In this document: one piece after another, positions 22,045 through 33,577 of the stretch
Layout of the letters: each line of letters opens with the position of its first letter
Position numbering within the stretch: position 1 is the first letter of the stretch
Assembly: GCA_034770075.1 (NCBI GenBank)
Contig: CM068385.1
Span: 43,050,721-43,114,720 of the forward strand
Source: Aralia elata
Taxonomy: Eukaryota; Streptophyta; Magnoliopsida; Apiales; Araliaceae
DNA: 64,000 bases
Reading direction: 5' to 3'
Notes under the pieces: generated by a model
The model's input: the letters and a program-made list of their open reading frames with translations, nothing else
What the model was told of the DNA's origin: nothing
Database searches by the model: none
Position numbers and translations under genes: made by a program

Positions 22045-23907
22045 TGTTAGGTTTGTATATTACGCAAACATGCAATCAAATTACATAAATAGAGCGGAAG
22101 CGTGATAAAACGGATTTTAAAATTTTATACAAACCATCACCATGATCGATCAATGTGCTTAATTAACGATATAAATGAAAGAGAAAGAGAATAAGAATTA
22201 TACCCTCGTAGAACAAAGTTTCCTTGGGTACAAGTTCAACTCCTAGTCCTTCGTGTTCTCCTCGAATGCTACGGTGTGATTCCTTCCTTTGATCAACGTT
22301 AGCCACCCAAGTGTTTGGCCTCTAGAGGTGATCCACCAAGGAAGAACAAGTATTCAAGAAGTTGGGTGTTTGGCAAGAACCCTAGTTTCTATCTATATAG
22401 AAATTGCAAGTACTCTCCACAATCTAATGCAAAAGTGTGTAACCCTAATCTATGATAAGACTCTTCTTATTTATAGATGTAGGAATAACCCTTCCCTAAA
22501 CTATTTAGGATTAGGGTTTATATTCTAATTAAACTCCTTTAATTAATTATGCTCCTAATCCAATTAGGAATTCGTGAGAGAGTACTTCTATTAATTAATT
22601 CTCAATACCTATTAGGAAATAAATAATAGTTCTATTAATTAATTCACAATCCCTATTAGGAATTAAATAATAGTAATAATAATAATAATAAGACTCCTCT
22701 TATTAATTTATATTTAATATTTCCAAAATATTAAATAATAAATATTAAGCTATTTAATTTATTCTATCTCCATAGACTAAATTAAATACACTTAACTTAT
22801 TATTACAATTATGCCATTTACTTCTTAAATAAATATTTTCCTTTTTGCAGTGTGACCCTTTAGGTTCTCCATATTAAACTGGTTGTGAATAAATCAATTA
22901 GAACAATTTTAATCTTATTTAAATAAATAAATTAAACTATTTAATTCATTTAAATAAATAATATTTATTCTACAATAAGGGTAAGCCCCTTTAGTGATTA
23001 ACGACTTTTCAGATAATATAGATTTCAACATTAATCATAAAAGAACCTTTGAGTAAATAGTTACCGTACAATTCAATCCTTCTACCATACAATGTCCCAA
23101 TTAAATATAAGACATGGATTTACTGTCAAGTCTTATTTTATTTAATTATATGTATTTCGATTCCCAAATGCACAACTCTAAATAATGCAAATTAGAAACT
23201 CCTTTCTAATTTCATTCTGCCTTGGCCAAGGACTACTGAGTTGTCATTTATCGAATCACATAGGACATTCGCATCCTTTACTAGACGTGGTAGATTCTTT
23301 GTTGATCATTCACCTATCTCCATGTACAACTTATTATACCCAATCATACCTTTTGATATACCCTAAAGGTCTTAAGGGACATGTCAAAGTATAACTCATC
23401 ATACACAAGATACTATGATGATCTCAAGTCCAAAGATCACTTGTACTACTATCACTAGAGGAATTCCTATTGACAGGCGAGTAAAACTCCATTAGGTATT
23501 CCTTAGCGAGTCACGTTCAGTGAACTTATTCTCTAATAAGCACCTACATACTTACTTTAGTGTCTCCACACAAATGATTATGAGATCAATCATCCTCTTC
23601 CTAAAAGCAAGCAACGTATGTACTAATCTATCCGAATTCACTAATCCCCAATTTAGTAATCCAACGATTAGGAACAATTTTAGTTTGTGAGCTATCTTGA
23701 ATTTAGATCTCATTAGCATGATCACCATAATGATTCTAAAAGCATTACTCAAAACTATGGGTTTATCACATTTAATATAACAACACTATGTAGATAATAT
23801 AAAATGCCTTTTAAGAAACTCAATTCTTTTATTAATAAATGAATAAGATTACAAAGTATATGCTACATCATATCAAATATTATTGGCTTGTGTGCATACT
23901 ACTTTCA
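22045..23907 (-). repeat. TE-C 5' LTR (right copy, full length)
   Basis: 1863 bases with ends TGTTAGG and CTTTCA on the + strand. It is the intact version of the family LTR, includes the TATA box at 22468 and matches the solo LTR along its whole length. Short runs of the repeated phrase TTCTATTAATTAATTC (about 22587 and 22641) probably aided the deletion seen in the left copy. Confidence 0.92.
22468..22475 (-). promoter_or_regulatory. TATA box of TE-C 5' LTR
   Basis: TATAAATA on the minus strand, conserved in the solo LTR at 13018-13025 and absent from the deleted left LTR. Transcription would run leftward through gag-pol. Confidence 0.6.
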
Positions 23908-24237
23908 CTAACAAGTTAAATGGGAGCCCAAACAATTAAAGAATGCCTAAACTTTGGCCCAAAAATTTGTGGACTTTCTAGAAACTTAAATAAGCAATAG
24001 AGTAAATAAATAAAAAAATCAAAAATGGGTTATATAAAGGGGAGGAGCCGGGTGGTATTGGAGGAATTAGCACATGGGGAGAATTAAATGCACACCTCAT
24101 ATTTTTCACCCCTAGCTTACTAACTCACCTAGGCTAAATAAAAGAAAATCTCTAGCTTAAGATTTGGAAGAGATATGGAAGATATTAGGAAGATTTTTGT
24201 ATACTTGTATATGTTATATCTATATGTTTTATAAGCC

Positions 24238-24246
24238 TATAAATAG
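24238..24246 (+). promoter_or_regulatory. TATA box of TE-D 5' LTR
   Basis: TATAAATAG, with the matching TATATATAG at 57739 in the 3' LTR. A (GA)n-rich leader starts about 60 bases downstream in both LTRs, as in many plant LTR promoters. Confidence 0.6.
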
Positions 24247-24302
24247 AGCACTTCTCATTCCTTAGCAAAAGTTAATCCTCATTTCCATTCCCTTAGTTCT
24301 AA

Positions 24303-24350
24303 AGAGAGAGAGAGAGAGAAAATAGATACATAAAGAGAGAGAGAGAGAGA
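24303..24350. repeat. (GA)n tracts downstream of the TE-D TATA box
   Basis: Two GA runs flank AAATAGATACATAAA. In the 3' LTR the corresponding run (about 57802-57835) is organised differently. Confidence 0.8.
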
Positions 24351-25910
24351 ACAAGAGGTGCAACCGCACCATAGCGGAAGAAGAGAAGAGGAGTTTGTCT
24401 TCTATACTACCGAGATTCATCAACTACCTTAGAAGGAGAAGAAGATTTGCATCAAATCTAGGTATAAAACCCTCTAAACTTCAAAACCTAGTTATATATA
24501 TGTTCTTATGGTTGTTTTTGATAAAATGATGAACTTATGTTCTTGAACCCTAAAGTAGTAGATCAACATATTTTATGGTGTTTCATGTTTAGATCATACC
24601 ATTTTAAGTGTTGAAAAGCTTGAAAAACAAAAGAGAACAAAAATAATTTTTAGGGAAACCCTAATATTTCAGCCTACTTTGAGGCTCTACCATTTCAAAT
24701 CTACAACTTATTTTTAAAATCCATCAAAGATGTATGTTAGATTAATGAGTTATCTGTTAAAACCAAGTGGTAGCACTCAAAAGTATTAAACGAGTAAATC
24801 ATGTCATCATTTTTCCCAAAACAATCCAGTCGGGTAACAAAACTAGAAAAATCAAAAACTGTTCTGGCCAGTTTGTAAAGAGGGTTATTTCAGCTACTTT
24901 TAATGCTTTAAAAATTCTGATCTTTTGTGGTATTATAGTATATCAAGTTAACTAGGCATGTCCAAAGATGGGAATTTTTGGATGTCCATAAGTGAGGTTA
25001 TGGCTTTTACAAGAAAGTGTGTTTTTAAAAGTAAACTGTAATAACTCCTAATGTATAACTCAGTAAAATGTAAACATTTTGCAGGTGTTAGTTTATAATA
25101 ACACGAGTCTATCGTATAAATTTCATAATTTTTGGATGAAAGAATAATTTATGATAAATGTAGCCATTTTGGACTGTTTTAGCCTATTTAAAAATAGGAA
25201 AAAACTTTAGAAAATTATAAGAAAATTATTTTGTAACTAAAATATTATATATTAAGTTTTCCCAGAAGATAAAAAAAATAATAAGTTGGTTTGATATTTT
25301 TCATACCTATGATTAAGTTAAAAATAAATGAGTAAATTAAGTTATATTAACTTGTAAAACTTGTTAATGTGATTTTATTGTCTAATGACCATTAATATGA
25401 TGTATTGAGATTTTATAAGGGTAATTTAAGATTTTCATCATTCATTGGGTATTGATTATCTTGTTTCAGTTATTCATATTGTTGAATCAATTACAACTAT
25501 TCCTTTTTATTCATGATATATTTTTCCTTATTCATTTTTAAACTTGCTAAGCAAAGCAGTTGCTCACTCTTGCTATATCATGAACATATTATAGCTAATC
25601 TTGAGTGTTCGAACAAAAATAAGGGCAAGGGGAAGATGAAGTCTTAGATTTCCGTTAGCTGATTTATCTGCCTAATGTTTCGTTTAGTTATCAGCTGATG
25701 TAACGCGAACCCTAGTAGATATTTTTGAACTTCGTAATGTATTTTTAATTAAGGTTGTAGACCTTGGGACATATTTACCCTTTTGTAATGAACAACATAT
25801 GTTATTATTTTCCGCATTAGTTATTTTATGTTGCTTAGAGGTGTATGGATGTGATGGATCATGAGCATTGAATTCGAGGTACGAGTACCCGAATTTGGGG
25901 GCGTCACAGG

Positions 25911-25922
25911 TTGATATCAGAG
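25911..25922 (+). other. TE-D primer binding site, decayed
   Basis: TTGATATCAGAG follows the LTR end after GG. The tRNA-Met site would be TTGGTATCAGAG, so there is one G to A change. This marks the junction of LTR and internal region. Confidence 0.75.
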
Positions 25923-26168
25923 TTATAGGTTATAAACTTTAGGAATGCGAAACCTAGGTTATAACCTTAGAAGAAAACTCGTATAGAGTACGCTAGGTGT
26001 TGGATATAGGAGATCTATTGAGACGAGTTGTATTTGGAGATGGATTATAGAAATTCATCGAGTCGATGTAGTGCATTATTTAATACTATTTCATTTCATC
26101 AATAAATATATTTTATTCTGATACTAATATGATCTTGTTGTTGTGTTGTCCTTTGTTGTGGATGTAGG

Positions 26169-26442
26169 ATGCCAGAGCTCGGTCAATCGAGTTAGACCAT
26201 TGAGGAGGAGGAGTTCGTTGATATCCACATGGATACTGAGCAGCCGCTAGTGGCTGAGGTCGAGGTAGATCCTGAGGAGTTTCAGGCTGATGAGGATGAG
26301 GAGGTGCAGTACTATACTTTGTCGGAGGAGCTGCCGAAGGAGGATCATCTGATTGGGCAGTTGGCAGCAAGGAACTTGGAGCTAGAATACTGAGTTAGGC
26401 ACTTAGAGGAGCAGAATTAGACACATCAAGTCATGGAAGACC
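26169..26442 (+). pseudogene. TE-D extra ORF upstream of gag (decayed, cut by insertion)
   Basis: From the ATG at 26169 the frame reads MPELGQSS, a stop, then a very acidic stretch (TIEEEEFVDIHMDTEQ and DEEVQYYTLSEELPKEDH), then a coiled-coil-like segment (NLELEY, stop, VRHLEEQN, stop, THQVMEDL). It ends at 26442 where an LTR fragment begins. Position after the primer site, the acidic-then-coil order and the MEDL end resemble the intact ORF of TE-A (2535-3293), where IELQDRVRDWERL...ETIEDL occupies the same place. The stops fit TGG or CAG/CAA decay. Homology is judged by eye over about 90 codons, so it is probable, not proven. Confidence 0.6.
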
Positions 26443-27294
26443 TGTAATATCCAAGAATTTTAAAACTTGTTATCAATTTATTTTGATATATGAAATTTAT
26501 TTTATTTAATTTTACGGATTTAATTAGATCTATGTGGGATATTATTATTAAATTATATAACCATATGATCTAATAACTTTCTTTGCCTTAAAGGGATTCA
26601 CTAATAGTTCGAATAAATTAGCAGTTCAACCCTAAGAGTTGGTTGACAAGAAAATCGGGAAGAATCTAAATAAATAATTTTATTTTATCATGGTGTTGCA
26701 TTAAATTTATCGAATTAAATAATTCGAATGGGGGATTTATTGATAAAATAAATATTTTTAAATAATTAATTAATCAAGTTGATTATTTAATTTAGATGCT
26801 AGAAATATAATTATTATTAAATTTTAGTGTATTGGGCCATTTTCCTCTCCATTTCGAATGACCCAACATTATTTGTATTGGACCATTTTCCTTCTATTTT
26901 CCTGTTGGGCCAACCGAGTGGACTGGGACAAGTTAAGCCAATTGGGCTGGATTCAACCCTTCTCCTGCCGGGTTGGACCGTTGCAAACGGGTTGGATCCG
27001 TTCCTATTTTGATTGGGGCAACCGGCAGATCAATTGGGTGCAAGAGGGTTGAGCTTAATTAGGACCTAATTGACCTAAACCCTCAAATCAGACCAAACCG
27101 AGAAGAAGAAAACGGGGGTTGAGCCGAACCTAGCAACCTAGGACCTTCAATCAAACGGAACGAGTGAAGGGTAAAGCAGGGGTCACACCGGCGTGAGGTG
27201 ACCGGTGGCGTAGGCTGGGAACGGAGCGGCGACCAGTGGGTTATCCAAGGCTCGAGGCGGACAAAGCGAAAAGGCCATGGGCGACCGAGCGCTC
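26443..27294 (+). repeat. Chromovirus-type LTR fragment, + orientation (left part)
   Basis: Starts TGTAATATCCAAGAATTTTA, similar to the TE-D LTR start and to the reverse complement of the right end at 52587. It runs through AT-rich U3-like sequence, then a GC-richer part (26900-27290), until the Athila element interrupts it in its GCGCTC sequence. The continuation is at 39108. No primer site or polypurine tract is associated with it. Confidence 0.65.
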
Positions 27295-28628
27295 TGTTGC
27301 CTCTTTTTAAGTCTTTAATAAAAGAGCTCTAACTCGTGCAAGTGTACACGGTCAACAAGTAATACAGAGGAAGTAGAGTATCGTCCCACAGAGAAAGGAT
27401 TAAATTAAATCACTATGCATCAGTTCTATCACTATACTTATTTGCCTAAACTATTGACTTACTTTTGGTGACAAAATTATTTCTATATCAATTAATAACT
27501 AAATATGCAAATACTAACGAAATATATCAAGCTTGGAATTAATGGGATCCTAACTTCATTTAATAATTCATCTAATTACCACTATCAAGCTAGAAGGTTC
27601 ACATATCTCAGAAAAGTAGCCAAGGACACTAATATAGACATAACCATTTGTCAATGCATTATGACCTACTTACATAATATCCATACTCGATAGACACCAT
27701 GTAATCACCACTATAATCAAAATCACTATATTTCTATGTGAAATTGCAATTATATTGATTTTAGTACAAGCCCTTATTCTAGCTCCTACGGTGAAACAGT
27801 ATATTTCTATCTGACTCACACAATATTAAGCTATCCAATTAAGCCTCATATTCGCAAGTTATCATGGTTACAATCCATACTTATATGTTATTTTTCAAAT
27901 CCATACAAGTACTGAAATCGAATGGTGATCAAGCATTCACACGTGCAAAATAATCATGATAAAAATTCCTTATGATATGCAAAACAATCTAACAATCAAG
28001 CTTATAATTAGACTACATATTAAAATCCGTTAGAATCCCATAATGGAGATTAGTTCATGACTAAACCAAAAGCCATTATGGGATCAAAGTTAAACATGGA
28101 GAATAAACAATCAATTGAAATAAGAAGAAGTAGATTGATCAAACCCAATTGAAGAAATAAAATCCAAAGTAAAGTTCAATCTACATCAATATCCAGCACT
28201 TCAATAATAATAATCCACAATAAAACTTCACCAAATCTCTCTCTAGAAAAAGTAAAAAAAAATAATAAAAGTCCCTAAGTTCCTTCTTAGGGTTTCCTTC
28301 TCACTATCTGATCAATATTCACTAGAATCCTCTTCCGAATTGGCTTCTTCTTTTCCTTTCCAGCTAAACTTTGGCATCCCAATTCGTGAACTAGCGCTTC
28401 TGGCGCTAGCTTAGTACTAGACCAAGCGCTTTTGGCGCTAGCCCATGTCCAGGAATTACAAAAATGCCACAAAGTGTATTTTAAGTTCCAAATTTACCCT
28501 TCTGCCCTCCAGCTCCAACCTACAATAAATAAACACCAAAAACAAGTAAAATAATACTAAAAACACTTAAAGACCACAATAATTAAGTCTAACAATACCT
28601 GATTCGTAGGTATAAAATCCACTCATCA
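27295..28628 (-). repeat. TE-E 3' LTR
   Basis: Starts TGTTGCCTC and ends CCACTCATCA on the + strand. Near its right end are two copies of the AGCGCT...GGCGCT motif (28393-28443). A 62-codon frame on the + strand (27505) is antisense to the element and is shared by both LTRs. Confidence 0.93.
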
Positions 28629-28645
28629 AATACCCCAAAACTTAA
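28629..28645 (-). other. TE-E polypurine tract
   Basis: Minus-strand AAGTTTTGGGGTATT directly precedes the LTR start TGATGAGTGG. Confidence 0.75.
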
Positions 28646-28647
28646 CC

Positions 28648-29722
28648 AATTGCTTATCCCCAAGCAATGCAATGATGCAAATGCAAAGTAACTAACATGC
28701 CTACGAATTAATCAATCAACCAACATAGTATCCAACACCAGGCCTCAAAGATATCATACAATACTTAAGCAGAACCTCTAACCAATGCAAAGTTCTAACT
28801 TTAATCAATTAGTTAAGTTACACCTGTCATCACCCATGTTGTGCGTGTGTGTATATCAACCACTTCAATCAATTACAATTCAAATCCATCACACAATTGA
28901 CTTCTTAGAAGAAAACTTTCAATTGCAACTCAATTCAACCCGTGAACACAACCAATTCAACTGATTCAAGCAATCACTAAGCATAAGGGTATCATTAAGG
29001 TTATTTAACACATTTAAATCATTTTTAAACCCTTCCCCAGGAATTTAAAACAATTTTTTTCTTTTTAGTGATTGTATTTTATGCTCCATCTCACTTTCTT
29101 TTGAACGAGTGCGTTTTACGCTCCATCTCGTTCCATGTGTTTGTGAGTGAGTGCGTTTTACGCTCCATCTCAACCCACCACATGATCCATTCTTTAATTG
29201 GGAAAGGTTCAAAATTTTCAAATTGTTTTTTTTACACCCCAAGATTCCCCCAAACTTAGATTCTTGCCTGTTTTTATTTAATGGACGTTTCACCGATATT
29301 ATCAAGTTTTAACCCAAATCTTCCACCAGAAGAAAATTATGCAACAATTTGAATTAAATTGATCAAAACAATTGATTATGTGCTTTCCTTGCTAACAAAA
29401 GTTTCAGACAAGTTAAACTTCACTTCCTAATCAAAGTCATCACTAAGCACTAGTTTTCAATTCTTCTCAAGTTAAAACCATGAAACCAGTCTTATCATTG
29501 GCCACATTAGATACTATATCAATTTATGCTTAATTCATGAAACTAGATGCATAACACAACCTAAAACGCAATGCAACTACCATGCAACAAGTCTAAACAC
29601 AATGAAACATAACAATTTATATGCACGAAAACAAAAAAACTACCCCCCAAACTGAACAAGACAATGTCCTCATTGAAAAATAATAAGAAATTAAGAACAG
29701 AGGACTCCCCTGATGAAGAACA
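28648..29722 (-). other. TE-E 3' untranslated region
   Basis: No credible coding frame. It is AT-rich and holds three copies of the GGAGCGTAAAACG motif at 29077-29173 on the minus strand, shared with TE-F. It lies between the envelope-like ORF and the polypurine tract, as in other Athila elements. Confidence 0.65.
29077..29173 (-). repeat. GGAGCGTAAAACG repeats in TE-E
   Basis: Three copies of GAGATGGAGCRTAAAAYRCA-like sequence, about 40 bases apart, the later two extended by CACTC. They match the repeats of TE-F at 7028-7182 in sequence, spacing and distance upstream of the 3' LTR. Confidence 0.8.
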
Positions 29723-30958
29723 CTACTCATCATCACTGCCATCAGCAGCGTCATTATCATCATCCTTATCCATATCAGGAGGTGAGTCGGTGGTGGGTAA
29801 ATAGAAAGAAGAGGAGCTGGTGGAAACTGGAATGGTCCTGCTGAAGGATTCAACCGCCCAAACATATCCGCCAAGGCTGTAGAACAATTAACATTATAGG
29901 CATAAATCTCCGCCTGACACTGAGCAAGTCGACTCTGATGTCGAGTCATCCGATCAAAACCCCTCTGAATCGATCCTGCCACTAAGTCTATTCGTCGAGT
30001 ATGGTGCCGAAGGTCCTGTCGGATAGTCTCAACTATAGTGGGGCCTGGAACCGGATCCTCAAAAGGTGGTGGCTGTTCCTGTGGCTGCTCCTGCGGCTGC
30101 TGCTGTGGTAGAATGAAACCTAAGCCCCTCGGGTGCGACTCACCTCCACCCCATACTCTGTACCGTCCCATTGCAACATGATCAATTGGAGGCAATGGGG
30201 CCTGCATAAGTTCATCTTTATCCCACTTGACTCCAGCACGACGCCACAAATCTGTGATCAATGAAGGGTGAGGCAGTCCACCTGTGGTACTACCCCTCAA
30301 GTGCGTGTATGATAGACTCATGAATTACCTCCCCTATATCCACGGTCTTCCCTTTGGCAATGCAAAACAATAACGCCGCTCGCTGATTAATTACATCACT
30401 CATATGGCGGCACGACATCAACTTAGCACATATAAAAGCATGCCATGCTTTTTCATATCCGCTCAATTTGGCTGAGGGAAAGTGCACAGCTTCTTGTTGG
30501 TCAGTCAGCTTCCATTATGTCCCTGGCTCACAGAGGGCTTCTATAATCTCAGAATAATCCAAATCATGTTCCAAGTATTTCGTATAGCCATCCCTGTGAA
30601 TCTTCTGCAACCCATAATACGCATTAATAGCTTTATGCCCCACATTTATTTCCTGACCCCGAACCATAACCAGATTCCCATTAGCTTCTTTAGCATTGGC
30701 ATAAAACTCCTTCACAATATTAACGGCAGCTGGCTCGGGTTGTGCAGTAAATACCATCCAATCTCGGCTGCGTATCATTTGAGCTAACTCCCCATCTACC
30801 CGCTCAATAGGTAACAAGCCACGCTCAGGAATTAGAGATTTCCCGGAGGACCAATTTTTAAACCTATCACTTGCTTCGGGGCTAACAAATTTCTTGTTAT
30901 CATATTTCACAACAGCTGATGAACCTAAACTTTCCCCTTTATGTCTTTTGGGAGCCAT
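29723..30958 (-). pseudogene. TE-E Athila-like third ORF (envelope-like / putative plant transposon protein)
   Basis: Start chosen at the ATG at 30958 (MAPKRHKGESLGSS). The N-terminal half (RGLLPIERVDGELAQMI, then AVNIVKEFYANA) fits the putative plant transposon protein domain that occupies the envelope position in Athila elements. The middle holds a Gln/Pro-rich tract (about 30050-30105). The C-terminus is acidic, ending DGSDDE before TAG at 29723. Lesions: TAA for Gln at about 30515, a one-base insertion near 30305 and another frame change near 29790. No clear signal peptide or transmembrane segment is seen, so a true envelope function is doubtful. Confidence 0.7.
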
Positions 30959-31562
30959 TAATAACCAATTAAACACAAATCAAGACCCAAAAGAACTCAA
31001 AATTACGTTGGGACAATCTATCGAGCACTTGGTAGGCACACTTTAAAAACCCTTAGACAATGTTTCCCCCAAACTTATGAATAACCCAATTTAGCACAAT
31101 GAAATCTCCCACAACTTGCAAACATATAGACAGACAATTGAAACTTAAACCCAATCCCAATTGAGCCAACACCAACTCAATTGGGTGCACAATCAAAACC
31201 AAGAACTTTCTCCAAATACTAGCAATTCAAATCTCTAGCCAACAATTTCAAGTTCTAATTGATCAATAAATTTAAAGCTTACTTGAGATTGGAATTACCC
31301 GTGTGAGAACCTTTAATCCTTCTTGGCTATGGAAGTTCTTTGGTTGCAATTGTTGAATGCCGACGGTAGTTGAGAATGTGGGTGGCTGTTTGTTAATGTT
31401 TGATTGGGGGAAAATAGCTTCTATGCAGCAACAATGGGGAAAACTCGGCTAGAGGCAACTTGAATTAGGTAGAAGAAGAAACAAAATTGACTTTGTAGTG
31501 AAAAACCTTTAATAAGCCCGACTTAGGGTTTTAAACTTTGTTTTTTTTTAAATTTCCCTACC
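30959..31562 (-). other. TE-E spacer upstream of the third ORF
   Basis: Non-coding, AT-rich, without recognisable motifs apart from a T run (31540-31549). Together with the repeat block to its right it separates integrase from the third ORF. Confidence 0.6.
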
Positions 31563-31976
31563 GAGCGCTTCTAGCGCTATGGATTGACTGGAGTAAGCAC
31601 TAATAGCGCTGAGTTACAGTGTGGTGAGGTTAGCGCTGCTGGCGCTATGTGTATACTAGGTTGGGCGCTAATAGCGTTGGCTTGCAGTAGGTCGTGGCTT
31701 GGGGTAGCGCCTCTGGCGCTTGGTATGTGCTGGAACGGGCGCCAATGGTGCTGCGTTACAGTGTGTTGGCCTGGCCCTAGTGCTTCAGGCGCTGGATGTG
31801 TGAGGGATTGGGCGCCTCAGGCGCTTGGATTTTAATTTACTACTGCAATGTAGCGCTAGCAGCGCTTGTCCATGAAAAGATTGAGCGCTTTAGGCGCTTG
31901 GCGTTTTGGGAGCACACTGCAATGCAGCGCTACCGACACTTATCCCAGCTTAAAGTGAGCGCTAGCAGCGCTTCGA
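31563..31976. repeat. Array of AGCGCT(N)GGCGCT imperfect palindromes
   Basis: About twelve copies of a 15-base imperfect palindrome, for example AGCGCTTCTAGCGCT, AGCGCTGCTGGCGCT and AGCGCTAGCAGCGCT, lie 25-50 bases apart. Three-base centres and one or two arm bases vary between copies. The same motif occurs twice in each LTR (28393-28443 and 38872-38921). The spacing sequence is unrelated between copies. Confidence 0.88.
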
Positions 31977-32179
31977 CTGTACTTAGCCAACTTTCAGCCA
32001 TTCTTGCTAATACCTGCAATCAAATTAAATCAAAATCCAAGATTAGGTGTAGAAAACTTTTTTTTTTTAAGTTCAAAGAAAATAAATTACGAAACAAAAG
32101 AAGAACAGAAGATTAAAATGTTGGGTTGCCTCCCAGATAGCGCTAAGTTATAGTCAATTAGCTTGACTGTCTTTGAATC

Positions 32180-33577
32180 TCATGTCACAAACAGGATTAA
32201 GGTGACTTTCTGTCGGTCCACCTTGTCCCCAAAGTAATGCTTCAGCCTCTGTCCATTCACCTTGAACGACTGGTCAGGAAATTTATCGTATACTTCAATC
32301 GCACCATGCGGAAAGACCGTCTTCACTATGAATGGTCCTGACCATCTTGATTTCAGCTTCCCAGAAAAAGTTTAAGTCTGGAGTTGAAAAGTAGAACTCT
32401 TTGTCCCGGTTCAAATGTTCTTTCAATGATCTTACGATCATGCCATTTCTTCACCTTCTCCTTATATAGCTTCGAGTTTTCATAAGCCCGTAGTCGAAAT
32501 TCGTCCAACTCATTGATTTGGAGTAAACGCTTCTCCCCTGCGGCTGTCGAATCAAAGTTCAACTTCTGAATTGCCCAATATGCCTTGTGTTCTAGCTCCA
32601 TCGGAAGATGACAAGCTTTTCCATAAACCAGCTGAAACAGTAACATACCCAACGAAGTTTTGTACGTAGTTCTATATGCCCACATAACGTCATCTAGCTT
32701 TAAGGACCAATCCTTCCTCGTCGGATTCACAATTTTTTCGAGGATTCTTTTTACTTCTCGATTGGATACTTCCGCTTGGCCGTTCGTCTGTGGGTGATAA
32801 GCTGTAGCAATACGATGATTTACCCCATACTTGGCCAGCAACGCTGTGAACTGCCTATTGCAGAAGTGACTACCTTCATCGCTAATAATGGCCCTAGGAG
32901 TCCCAAATCTAGTGAAAATACTACGATGCAAAAACTTTAGGACTACCTTGGCATCATTTGTCGGGAGTGCTGCCACTTCTACCCATTTAGACACATAGTC
33001 AACTGCTAATAAGATGTAGAGATTACCGCACGAAGACATGAAAGGGCCCATGAAATCAATCCCCCAAACGTCAAAAACTTCTACTTCAAGGATTGTATTC
33101 AAAGGAATTTCATTCCTCTTTGAAATATTACCAACTCTCTGAACATCTATCACACTGCTGAACAAAACTGTAAGCATCTTTAAAGATTGTCGGCCAGTAA
33201 AATCCTGCTTGAAGTACTCTAGCTGCTGTTCTCTCTCCTCCATAATGTCCTCCATATACAGAAGAATGGCAATCCTGTAAAATCCCTTCGATCTCACTAT
33301 ATGGGATACACCTTCTTATCATTTGATCCGCACACTGTTTAAACAAATACGGCTCATCCCATATATACCATTTAATATCATGCAAGAACTTTTTCTTTTG
33401 ATGCCCCACCAAGTCAGAAGGTATCATCTTACTCACCAAGTAATTCGCGTAATCCGCAAACCATGGCACTTCCCCTTGCACCACAAACAACTGCTCATCC
33501 GGAAAGGATTCATTAATTCTAACTTTGCCGTCTACCTCCCTTTCTGGCTGCTCTAGTCGAGACAAGTGGTCTACCAC
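32180..33577 (-). pseudogene. pol: TE-E integrase, frameshifted
   Basis: The N-terminal part has the HHCC zinc finger (Cys pair CDRC at about 33147). A one-base insertion near 33145 shifts the frame. The core then reads GIDFMGPF, IISDEGSHF and GQAEVSNRE, so all three catalytic acidic residues (DDE) are present. Past 32370 a second one-base change shifts the frame again. The C-terminal part (KSRWSGPFIVK and GQRLKHYFGD) can be followed to a stop at 32180. There is no chromodomain, as expected for Athila/Tat. The enzyme would insert cDNA into the chromosome. Only two frameshifts separate it from a full frame, which fits a fairly young copy. Confidence 0.85.

Larger units (their letters stand above)
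15145..23907 (-). mobile_element. TE-C: Ty1/copia retrotransposon inside TE-D 5' LTR
   Basis: TE-C is 8.76 kb between perfect five-base duplications CTAAC (15140-15144 and 23908-23912). Joining the flanks restores the sequence seen uninterrupted in the TE-D 3' LTR at about 57396-57408. On the minus strand the order is 5' LTR, primer site, long leader, gag, zinc knuckle, protease, integrase, RT and remnants of RNase H, polypurine tract and 3' LTR. Integrase before RT is the copia order. The copy is dead: stops split gag-pol, and integrase and RT catalytic residues are changed. The solo LTR at 11656 belongs to the same family. Confidence 0.93.
14631..25908 (+). repeat. TE-D 5' LTR, split by TE-C and internally deleted
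   Basis: LTR parts are 14631-15144 and 23908-25908, about 2.5 kb after removing TE-C and one copy of the duplication. The first 500 bases match 56926-57420 closely, and the rest matches the 3' LTR up to about 25428. There, compared with the 3' LTR, about 1.1 kb is absent, and matching resumes at TTTTCATCATTCATTGGG. The end GGGGGCGTCACA is followed by two bases and the primer site. Confidence 0.88.

Noticed and set aside
27505..27693. A 62-codon ATG frame duplicated at 37981-38169
   Set aside because: Both copies lie antisense in the two young Athila LTRs, so identity reflects recent insertion and not selection.
29723..30958. A true viral envelope gene in the Athila element
   Set aside because: The position fits, but no signal peptide, transmembrane segment or fusion-like segment can be seen, and the domain resembles the plant transposon protein family.
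31563..31976. CRISPR-like look of regularly repeated palindromes with unique spacers
   Set aside because: The host is a plant nuclear genome, repeats are only 15 bases and imperfect, and spacing is irregular. It is a repeat array of the Athila element.
31584..32116. Two overlapping + strand frames of 83 and 106 codons through the AGCGCT array
   Set aside because: Composition comes from the repeats (Gly, Ala, Leu from GCGCT), they lie antisense to the element, and no homologous frame is kept elsewhere.
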